NCBI GenBank assembly: GCA_003342815.1
Contig: PTEX01000020.1
Coordinates: 7,195,695 to 7,259,694 of the forward strand
DNA: 64,000 nt
Source: Eudromia elegans
Lineage: Eukaryota > Chordata > Aves > Tinamiformes > Tinamidae
Reading direction: 5' to 3'
In this document: one piece after another, positions 39,441 through 50,430 of the stretch
Position numbering within the stretch: the stretch's first letter is position 1
How the letters are laid out: each line of letters starts with the position of its first letter
Translations under genes and position numbers: made by a program
Notes under the pieces: model-generated
What the model was told of the DNA's origin: nothing
The model's database searches: none
What the model saw: the letters and a program-made list of their open reading frames with translations, nothing else

Positions 39441-39979
39441 AATGTACTGAGTGAAAATTTTAAACTGAAGAGAAGGAGAAGGATGACCAAAGCAGAAGAT
39501 CATACATTTTGGAATGATCTAGAGGAAGAAAAACACACTCAATACTCAAGCAAAGTCAGTAAGAATTGCAAACATAGTGCTTTCAATATAGAATGAAAAG
39601 AACAAAAGCTGAGATACTGATGCTTCTGATTGGTAACACTAATTGTAATCTATTGGTAGCAATCAAAGACTGGAAATACAACATTCATGGGAGATCAGCT
39701 CCATGAAGGCTTGACAAGCGTCATATCAGGCCCTAATACTGAGGCAACATTTTTGTACACTGTTAATGACGTTCAGGATGCTAGAATGCCATTCAGGATA
39801 CTAGAGTGGCTCTTCCTCAATTGTCATAGCAACTCTAATTTATGCAAATGTCCTCTATCCAAAAAAGGGACACTGCATAAAAATGAGCAAAATGTCAAAG
39901 AGCTACAAGGACCAGTTAACATGCTTAAATGTCAGCAGGTTGAAAGGTTTAAGACAGGATGAAAGGGACATGACAAGGT

Positions 39980-41000
39980 GAAGCAATGCTATAAGGGAAG
40001 TTAATGGAAGCAAGAAAACATCCTTCAAAAATCTGAAATTGCCTCCATGTGAAGAAAATAGGAAGGCTCAAATCATTCAAAAGGGTCATAACAAAAAGTA
40101 CATGAAGGCTAAAAAGTTGAGCAATGACTAAGCAAATGAATAAAAATAACAGAGCTTCCTTCAAATACTTCAAAGAGCAGGAAGGCTGCCAGAGAGTCTG
40201 CAGGAACAATGGATAATCAGGATATGAAAAAGAGCATTGTGAGAAGCTAAATCCACCCCATTTTTAGCAGTAGTTCTCACCATAGACAAAGCTTGCAAAA
40301 TACCAATGAAAAAAATCTACTCGGAGAGTCTATCTGAAATTGAAGTTACTTCTTAGAAGAAGAGTAAAGAGAGAAAACAAAAAGCAGACATTGCCAAGGT
40401 TAAGTGGTATTCATGCAAGAGTCCAAAGGAAAAATTGAGGTGAAAGTACTTATGAAGACTGTAACATCTTACTTAAAACTGTCTTAGGGTGTGACAAACA
40501 CAACACCAACATTTAAAAGTATTCCAAGAGTGATCTTAATAATTACATGCCTAATAGCCTGTGCTGAACAAATAAATAGAAATTAAGTTCAAACAAAAAA
40601 GAAAAAAAAGAAGAAAAAGAGAAAGAAATTGGACATTGAACAATCCAGGGGAAGGGGATGTGGGCAGGACTTTTGCAAAAATAAATCCTTCTCCATGAAT
40701 CTACTAGAATACCCTGATAGAGAAAAGAGGTCTGTGAGAAAGGATATCTGCTTAATAGAAACTTGCATTTCTGAACATTTTCTGGCAAAATCCTGTGCCT
40801 AAATCTATTATGAAAAATGGATTTTAAAAAATGACCAAATAATAACATGTAAAATGACAATAAAAAGTCAGTGGAGAGAACTCATCAGAGGAGTCCTGAA
40901 AGGATTTTTCTTTGGAATCCTGACCAGCTTTTCAGAAATCAAATCAAATCAAGTCTCCCTTCATAATCCTAACTGAGTAAGGGGATCCAATTCAAACATA
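39980..41000 (+). mobile_element. Ancient CR1/L3-like LINE relic, + strand
   Basis: Decayed ORF2 sense-strand similarity appears in the expected order. At about 40153-40215 the frames give FKYF then, after one frameshift, KSRKAARESAG, matching the linker between endonuclease and RT. Near 40500 comes ACACCAACATTTAAAAG (T-P-T-F-K, the TPVFKKG position) in outline. Near 40670-40750 a stretch resembles the '...CLTNLLEF...' region before motif A. At about 40870-40920 is a 'ggagtcctgaaaggatttttctttgga' block, similar to motif B. The wording is closer to crocodile/turtle-type CR1 than to the young avian copies here. No frame is open for long. Boundaries are approximate. Confidence 0.6.
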
Positions 41001-43433
41001 GTGAGAAAATTTCTGGCCTGAGTAATTTTAAGATGCAGCTAAGACCTATGATAAGTGATCAAGGAAAGCATTTAGATACAGCTTTGGATTTATCTGTTTT
41101 GCTATGACCTCTCAGTAGTGTTTTTCTTTCATTTTGGTAAACAGAAATTACACATCAGAGTATTGATTACAGTAATGCAGCTAAATTACAAAAACCGGCT
41201 GTTAATTTTTGTCAACAACTAATTCTGACATTACTGTTTTTATGTATCACAGGTTGTGTTCTAAGCGATGATTTTTCCTTGTGATTTTATATTATTTGAT
41301 ATTTGACATATGTGGAAACCTTCACATACTTTTTGTAATGCAAATCACTCAGTAGGTGCTGCCTGAGGTTTCAATAAGTTTCAACAGAAACAGTGTATTT
41401 TTTGATCTTGGCATTAGCTTACTGATGAATCCCCTCATACCATTAGAGTATTATATTTGTATGAAATCATATACAGTTTTATAAAATGTTGTTATTTAGG
41501 AGGCCTCTTGTGTAGCTGAAGAATAACTATATCTTTACGCAGAGGCCCTCAAACTTTTATTGGTATCACCAATAATAAGGAGGAAAATACCTTTGTTGAC
41601 AGGATTTTAACAAACTCTTTTCCTTTCTCTGTCTACTGGATAATTTTGCTTCAGCTGAGGAACAGATGTGTCTTGTTTCAGTTATCAGCTCTGCCCAGAC
41701 ATAGCATAGTCCTTTCAACACTTTGCTTCTCAATTTTACCAGAAAATATGCAGGCAATTCAATGCATCCTGTGCCTTCATCTTACAAGCCACCAAATCCC
41801 CATGTAGCTGAAAGTTATACATTTCACTTATACAAAGTTAAGCATTTATCTCAAGGAGCTGAACAAGAGGGAAACTGTGGGTTGGTTAACTCTTGGTTAG
41901 CAAGTCAGAGAGGTTGAAATAAGCCTGCACGTATTGCAGGAGTGCAATCAGTTGCCAAGTTAACTTCTGGATCTGCAGACCCTGCTGACATATCTTTCCA
42001 GAGCTGGGGAAATAGTTTACCCCACAGTCCTGGGACCAGTTCTACTACCAGCTGTGTCACATAGCATCACTACCAGGGCTGCACTCTCACCACCTGGGCT
42101 GCATGCAGCTCCAGCCAGTCTGTTCCCTAATATGTTGTTATTATCTTTTTCTACATAGCAATGTGGAGCTGATACTTATCATCTGTTCATGGTATTCCTC
42201 TTGTCAAAATGTGAACATATCTTTATAGTATGATATGGTATTCATAATCTTTTTGGGAGCTAAAGCTTTGCTTGGGAGCTAAAGTAGAAATAAGGATTGT
42301 AGCTTTCACTCTGATATAATTTGTTGTATCACCCCCGTATTATACTTCATATGAAGTCAAAATGCATGAGAAACAAACAAAAGTTTACTGATTAGGCCTA
42401 ATTGCCTAAGCTTCCCAACGATACATATTTTTGTGATCATTTGGAAAGCTTGGTTGGGTGGGAATTTGAACTCAAATATTTTGGGGAAAGGTCACTAATT
42501 CTATACTAATTAGTACTTATACTAATATATAATTATAATAATTTACACAAATCTAGTTTTTTCCTTGCTTCTATTTGAAATCTATATGCATCAAGAATAT
42601 GCATATAAAGTCCCATGATTATCTGATGAGAATCAATGCTCAGTGTAGGAATAATTACATGGAAGAAGTATTCAGAGGTGGTATTTTTTCAGTTTCTTTT
42701 CATTTTTACAGAATGTATATATGTGCCTGCTACTATGATAGCTTCTACTAGTATGATGTTCATTTTAAAGATGTACTTCTACTAGTATAATATTCATTGT
42801 ATGTGCCTGGAATCACTGTTTTCTTCAAATGTTGTGTGAGTGACATGCGTGGCCTAAGCTATTTTGCTTTGTTTTTGTAGTTTAAGAAAAGTTGGACTGA
42901 AAATAATTGAGGTTATTTACAAAGTTGGCTTAATCTAACATAATACTAAACTTTTTAAGTTCAAGAAAGACTTGCTTTCTGCAATTAGCAGTTTATTTTC
43001 CAGTAAGGGCTGGATTTTGTGTTCTCAAGTAGACAGTGTGCTAAAAGAAAGAGTTTATTCCAAAGATTAAGTATCTAATTCGGATCAAAATTAATTCGTA
43101 ACTTTACTTTGGGTTATGTAACATTTGATTAGCTAAGTGATCCCTGCAGGCAATATGAGAAAAAAAGTCTGAATACTTGATACGGTTAGATACACGTACA
43201 TATAATTCACTTTGAATTAAGTAGCTACTAATAAAAAAGTCAATTCATACTGCAATAAAATATAAATCATTTTTATAAACTATTGCCTGAACATTCAGAA
43301 AAGATGCAGCTTCTTTTCTAAATTTAGCATGAAACCTATTACTTGTTGTAGTCTGTCTGGGACAATATATTTTGTAAAAGGCAGATGCTTCTATTTGCCT
43401 GCTACAACAAAGCTACAACAAAATCTTTGTTGA
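41001..43433. other. Unique AT-rich non-coding sequence
   Basis: No gene is recognised. Internal short duplications include TTGGGAGCTAAAG twice at about 42253-42285. A 23-bp unit is also repeated at 42742-42764 and 42776-42798 with two mismatches. Confidence 0.5.
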
Positions 43434-43514
43434 AATAGAATCATAGAATCATAGAATACTCAAGGTTGGAAGGGACCTCTCGAGGTCATCTAGTCCAACC
43501 CCCCTGCACACGCA
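43434..43514 (-). mobile_element. Very short CR1 3' stub
   Basis: The element consists only of the terminal 8-mers and the first CR1 3' block ('caaggttggaagggacct', 'gaggtcatctagtccaacc', 'ccctgcacacgca'), then stops. It is well preserved and differs from the two young copies mainly near 43457-43480. It is probably a strongly 5'-truncated insertion of a related subfamily. Confidence 0.95.
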
Positions 43515-46500
43515 TGTTTAAGAAGTAAGAAATCTTCCTACTTTCTTTTGATTATTCCAGGTAGCATGGTCATGGTCAGTAATCCTAATATCATCTCTTA
43601 CTTGCATTTAGAATATTACACGATAAGGTACGTCAATAATTATTTGCTATCTGCTATATTCTACTAAAAATACTTGGAAGTAACTCGATTCTCAAGTTAA
43701 AACTGATATACACAACATAACATTGGATAATGTACTCAGGACTGTATCCATCTTCTAAGTTTATGGAACCTAAGTGAGATTGCGTACATCAAAGGAAAAT
43801 AAAAAATCAAAAGTAAAACAAAAAAGATATACATATATATATACACACATATACAAATAAAACATAAATATATATTTGGTTCATGTATCTCCTATACTTA
43901 GCCGAATAGAGTTTGCAAATATTTGATACTTTGAATACTTTTTGACACATTCTGATGCCACGATCAATGCTTTCAGGCTTTAGTTCCGCCTTGACTTTTT
44001 CCACATATTCATAAAGTCATGGGCATTAAAAAAGTGTGCACTGACTTCATGACTGAAAATAATTTTTTATGCCCAGTTTTTAATCTTACTTCCCTGTGAA
44101 CGCTATAATTTGCCAATAGATTTGGTGGTAGAAGCACTAAATATCATAATGTCAGTAGCACTGTTTTTAAACTACTGTAGTAACCCAAAGTCACACTGCA
44201 GTTTCATATATAGAAAAGTGATTAGCAAAGTAACTCTTATTTATTGGTTTGTTATATTTATGACACAAAGAAGAAAATAAATATTTTCCATTTTGATTTT
44301 GCCTACTACTTTTGTCAAATATTAAGAAAAGCTTTGTAGTAAAAAATCTTTTAACTCTGAGTAGGATATTAATATTGGATGCCATCCATGGAACTTTTAA
44401 AATTCTTTATTAAAATGAGTATCTCTCACATTCTCATCTAATTTGTTGCACAACCAACATCCCTATCCAATTTGTGAATGTCTGAAGTATGCCAATTGAG
44501 AACTAAAACTAATGACTAACGTTCTTTATTTCCATAAAATGAGAGTAAAAATGTGAACACTGTCAGGGGCCCTTTTTAGAACTTTTCTTAAATAATAAAA
44601 GTCCATAGCATGCAAAATGTTGAGCAATAAAATGCTTTGCATAATATTTTTTCATAGCTTCTCGGTTTAAAGGCAAGTACAAACACACAGAAAATAAGGC
44701 TCAGTCACACACTCACGCTCACACATACACAGCTATTTCCTCAACTTTCTAGAATGACTCTCAAATGTCTTTAAAAAACTGGCCAAACTGTTGCTTTATG
44801 AATTAAAAATGTATGTGCTAAAATAATTGAAGAACAAATATCTACTCAAAGGTAGTAGCCGTAAGGCCATAAGTCTTCTCTCTCTTGCAGACACAAACAC
44901 AGCTACTAAATTAAAAAAAATAAGCAAAAACAAAATGAATATTTGATTTAAGGGCTGCTATCCAAACAACACTCATAATGCCTAGAAATAATATGTAATC
45001 CACAAAAATTTATATTTGGCAATTTATATTTGCCAATTAAACTTTTTTTAAAGATTGTATTTGTTTTAACGTACTATCCACACATTTTCTTGTAATGTAA
45101 TTGTAAAAAGTGTAAAGAGGGCACCTGAACTTACCATTATTCTTCAGATAAAAAGGTAATGACTCACCATGCTTATGGAAAAATATTATTATAATTACTT
45201 GTTATTCGTAATTAACCACAATTTTTATTGTTTTCATGTATAAACAAGTGCTACAACCTAACAACAAATGAAATTTTAATTCAAGTGCAAGATGAAGCTA
45301 TCCGTTTTATTAATTTGTTATAAACTGCTGATTATTTTTTTCAAGAAAAAAGAGTAAGAGCTTTAAGTCACAAATATTAAGATTCTGATATGCTAGCATG
45401 GATAAGATGGACCTTAATAAGAAATGAAGAATAGATATCCATCTTCCACAGAACCATAAGTCTCTTCTACTACATATTTAATCTTCAGGATTATCTAAAA
45501 TAAGTGTGCATAGTGAGTTGGAGTAAACGACACAGATGATGGTCTCACCTGTTTTGAAACAGTCTCTGGGAACAGCTCTGATAACTTCCCCTAACCCAGA
45601 TTTTTCTCTAATACTTTAGGATACATGATTATCTAAGCAAACTGTACGCATATGTAAAGGCAGACTGGAGTAAATTATTACCATTTCCCTTAAAATATTT
45701 TTTTAAGGTATTGACACACATGCATACTCCGTTGTAGATGACACTTTCTAAAGTTGTAATTCTTCTTCTTGAGACTCTTTCCTATATATTTATCTTTTAG
45801 CGATAAGATTGGTAATTCAGGGAAAAATAATACACTCAGGGAAAAATAATAATTTACAGCGTAGCAACATTTTATAATTGATAATCATGATATCTCCCTC
45901 CTTTCTTTTGATAACTTTTATTTTCTATTATATTTCATTATATTTTTGCTTCTCTATATTGTTTAAATACTATGTATTATTTGCTTCTCTATATATTCTA
46001 ATATAGAATATTGTATTTTATATTTCTATTATTTTTTGTAATATGCTTCATGTCCCAAAAAGAATTGCTTACAATAATTGTGATCTGAAGCTGTTATATT
46101 TCACTAATAGATGATAAAACCTATAATACTTTAATACCCACAAAAGACAATTAAGGATTCTGTAGTATTTAAGGATAAATTTATAACACTTTGTATGATG
46201 ATAAATGCAATACTGAGTTATTACATAGTATTCATTAAATTCCAAGTCTAATTTTGAAAATTTTATCTGGAATATCCGTACAAAAGCCTGGAGACAATCA
46301 CTTTGGGTCAATGAACTTAGTTTGCAAAGTGTTCAAATATTTAACATGTAAAATATGAGGTTTTTTCAGATATTTGGATTGGATCTTTAAAAATTCAATA
46401 TGTTCTCTAAAATAAGTTTTCCAAAAACTCTTTTATCTTCACTATTGTATTTAATGAGTAGAATGTACATTCCAAAGCATTTCTTGTTGTTTTTATTTAT

Positions 46501-47401
46501 TTCTATAAAGTAACTTTATATCAGGTATTTCCAGTGTTATTACTTCCACACAAAATCACAAAAATGTAATAATGATTACTTATAGATGTGCAGAATCTTG
46601 TGCTTCCCAGAGTACCATATTTATGTTTATATATGTATGTTTTCTACCTGTTAATAGCAGATTAGCTCTAACCGTTATTTTATCTGAGATTTTGCTCAAC
46701 AGCAAACTCTGTATGATGTTGAAACATGTATTTTGCAATGGAAAGCACCAGAGAATTTTCCAACAGTGTTCTTGCAAATATTCTTCTATCTACCTAAGCA
46801 TCAGCCTACCCCCTTATATGCAAGAGTAGTGAACTCAATAGGTTTACTTTCTTCCACAGGAAAAGGCCCTGAAATTATCCAGTCCTGATTTAAGATGTCA
46901 TTGAATAAGAATTAAAGTCTTTCCAAACAGCATTTTTGGCTATAAACCCTAGCTCTACATTAAATATTACAGTTTGCAAGCTAGGCTGGACTGCATATTT
47001 TGGACATCTGGTAATGTTGAACTGATACAAATTCAACTGCTCAAAACCATTTTATTCTCTTGAAAAATTTTTTTTTTTTTTATCCTGAATATTCAACTTG
47101 TTAAAGGAATTTTCTGATAAGATTTAAAATTTGGATTTAGGCATATGGGAGTTTAAGCTCCTTTTATTTATTTCTGAATGAAACAGAAAGATCTAAACCA
47201 CTCTCACAATACGGACAATTTCATTTTTCTGATGAGTTAGGAAATGAGAAGACAAAGGTTAAACTTCTGGTATACCCTACAGTCCACTGCTACCACATCC
47301 TTTATTTTCTTTTTTAATATCACTTTAATATCACTTTCTCCTTCATTCCCTTCCAAGACCCCTTAAAAATTAATCTATGTTAACTTTTTTTAAAAAAAAA
47401 G
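43515..47401. other. Unique AT-rich non-coding sequence
   Basis: No gene is recognised. Low-complexity TA/CA sequence lies at about 43827-43878. A 19-bp-period duplication of TCAGGGAAAAATAATA lies at 45817-45851. TTGCTTCTCTATAT is repeated near 45945 and 45980. Confidence 0.5.
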
Positions 47402-47700
47402 ATAGAATCAAAGGAGTATTATTTGAAAGGAATTCTCCAACTCAAAGGATTGTAACAATATCATAGCAAGTCAGATGGGATTTTATTTAATTAAGTCTTA
47501 GTAAACACCAAGAATTCCACAACCTCTCTGAATAACCTGTTCTATTATTTCACTGCCTTTCAGATTAAAATATTTCATGCTGGACAAATTTGACCTCCTT
47601 TTTTGCTTTTTCAACATAGTTTCGTTTTGCCAGATAGTCCTTCTTCTTCCTTAAGATTCTGAGACTTAAGACTCTCAGAATGGTCCACATTATGCCTCAA
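47402..47700 (-). mobile_element. Old CR1 LINE 3' fragment
   Basis: The best-preserved part is at about 47515-47600: 'ccacaacctctctgaataacctgttctattatttcactgcctttcag', then 'attaaaatatttcatgctggac'. It follows the same order as the CR1 ORF2 C-terminus of the young copy at 27254-27330. The 3' terminus at 47402-47440 is badly eroded. No open frame survives. Confidence 0.7.
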
Positions 47701-49417
47701 GCTATTCACTTACAGCTGTAGATGTGAGAGTTTCCCACTAGAGTTATGATATGTTTCAGTATTTCTTTTATGACCCAGTGTGAAAGACAAAAAGCAAAGT
47801 CTCTATTACAATAACTTCTGTCAAAGACATTTGCAGAGATTATCCTATAAAATGGAAAGAACTTGTCCCATGACTTAGGCTTCATGCCTACAAGATGCAG
47901 TTCTTCAAATGTCAAATCAGGTAAATAGGAACAGCTACTTTAATGCACATGGAAGACACCCTACCAAATTTTCATCTTGAAGAAGAGATAATAAAGGTGT
48001 TTCCAATGAAACCTAAGGGTGTTTCAAAAGGACTCAAGACTGTTTTCTCATTGTGTCCTTCCCCGAGGTTTGCTGGGCCTTTTGCCTAAGCTCTTCATAG
48101 TTTTACACTTTTTTTCTCTTTTCTATTTTTTGTCTAAATTAGAGATTATATAATTTTTCTCAGTTTTTTCTTAAGGCTTGATCTACATGTTAAACCTTGA
48201 TTTCAAAAATATCAAACCCTCTTTCAGTTCTAAAATTCCGTGCGTTATTCAGAGTTTTCCTCATAGAGAAAATCACATAGTCTAATTAGTAGAATCTTTC
48301 AGAGATTTGAGCTGAAAAATTCAGAAGCTCCAGCTCTATGGCTAATAAAACTTTCTATCTATGAAGATGCTAGATTTAATGAAGATATTCCTGAATTACT
48401 CTTATGAGGCACTGCTTGTACTTGCATTCCTCAGCTAAATCTATTCCTTTCCCTATCCTTTCATTATTATCAGACACATGCTGAAAGGATTAAAGAAGGA
48501 CTGGTTAAAGAAGGAAAGTCCACGTGACAGCCTTAACTGCATTATCGGTGTAAAAATGGTGAGAAAGTATGTAAGCAAATGTAAGAAAAATCCTGAATTG
48601 GTGATATATCTAGGAGGTGGATGAATCATTGATGAATATGGTAAAACACTGCTGTTTGACATCATACATGGTATCTTGTAACAGAGATCGCACCAATAAT
48701 GCAAATTATGCATGAATGCATATTTTTATTTATAATTTCAAAATAAAGTTTCACAAAGATGGCTTTTAAAAAATGAAATGATTGAAATATACAAGAAGTA
48801 ATCCTAAAAATATTGAAATAAAAGTATGTGTGAGGACATTTTATTAAAAAGATCAAAATATGTACACATTATATATACAAGCACCACCATAGTACCTGAA
48901 TCTGAAACGAGAAGAGTAGAAATAAATGCAGGGTCAATAATCTTCTGTATGCATTGAACTCTCAGTATGAATATGAACACTTCAGAGAGACACAACAGTT
49001 AGAAACAAACTCTAAAAAATATTTGGGGTCATATAATCCTATAGTTCAAGAGGCTTTTTGGAATTTCTGGAAAATTTTTAATTCAAATGAGCAAAAAACT
49101 TCATTGTTTTGTTTAGAGATTTCTTCTGTAGGCACTGAAAAGTTCAAACATCACTTGCTTAAGTTTTTTTAAGCAATAAAATTACAAAAATAATTTATTC
49201 TGGTATAGGAACTGCTGACTTGTGTAGCAGATTTCCTAGAATCAATTCTTACTGCTGCTGTAATGTAGTGTATTTTTCAAAATAAGGACATTTTAAAGTA
49301 AGAGTAAAATGGTATCAGACTCAGATACAACTGAATGCTTTCATTTTATAATCCACATTGTACAAGTGCAAGATATTAGTCAACTCAAGCTTTTCTATAC
49401 AAAAGGATTTGACAGAA
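47701..49417. other. Unique AT-rich non-coding sequence
   Basis: No gene or repeat is recognised. Confidence 0.5.
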
Positions 49418-50430
49418 AGTTCATAGAGTCATATAATAATTTAGATAGGAAAATGGCCTCTAAATGCCATCTAGTTCAAACCCTTACTCAAAGCAGGCCT
49501 AAATTCAAAGTTAGATTAGGTTGCTCTCGTCCTTAGGATGTTTAGTTTTCAATACGTTGAGGGGCCAATACTCCACAGCCTTCTGGGGATCAATTCATAT
49601 TATTGACATCCTTCAGGTGACATCCTTCCTTTCAGATCAGGAAAGTATAATTGAATGATAGGTCTATATTTCATTTGTTGCTTGTTCCCACCACTTTGGT
49701 GACTCTTTGAACCTCTTGAAGACTTGTTCTTTCCAATTGTCTTGGTCATAGCTGAAGATGTTAAGTAGCATTGGATACAGCATTGACTTCTGAAGAATAA
49801 TGCTAGTTTGCATTGACTCCTGAAGAAAAGTGCTGAACAACTCTGTGCCTGACTACCCAGTTAGGTTCCTACCTATCTTTTAGTCCCTACATCCCAAATT
49901 TGGCTATCAGTCCACTCTGGAAAACTGCACCAAAACTCTGACTGAAGTTCACCTTCCCGAAGAGCTAGTCATTTACTCAGCCTGGTCAGGCATGATCTGA
50001 TCTTGGTAAAGATGTGCTGTCTCAAATAACCTCTTTATCTGTCAAGTCATTAGAAATGAGTTTTCTCTATCATCTTCCTAGAATCTGAAGGTGACTGTGG
50101 TATAATTACTTAAGTCCTCCTTTTTTTCCTTTCTTGAAGATGAATGCCATAGGCAAGAGGAAACTCCCCAATCACCATGACCTCATAAGGACATTACTGT
50201 GGCTTTGCAGTGACACTCGCCAGCTCCCTCAGCGTTCTCAGATTTATCTTCTTCAAACTAATGAACTTCTGTATGTCTAAATTGCTTAGGTAGTCCCTCT
50301 CTTAATCCTCCTCTTCTGTGGGTCCATCTCTCTTCTTCTACTTTAGATTCTTCCACTAGACACAGTCATCTGAGCAAAACTTAAGGCACTGAGTACCTCA
50401 GCTTTTACAAAATCTTTTGTCTAGATCAGA
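49418..50430 (-). mobile_element. Old, decayed CR1 LINE fragment with RT region
   Basis: The + strand runs in CR1 antisense order. It has a degenerate terminus (CATAGAGTCATATAATAATT), 'ggcctctaaatgccatctagttcaaaccc', and the C-terminal ORF2 region. Near 49978-50012 is a block matching 'caggcatgatctgatcttggtaaa'. 50050-50270 corresponds to 28430-28620 of the young copy, and near 50375-50405 is an equivalent of LNAFF ('ttaaggcactgagtacctcagctttta'). It carries many stops and indels. A 30-bp tandem duplication lies inside it at 49780-49836. Confidence 0.85.
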
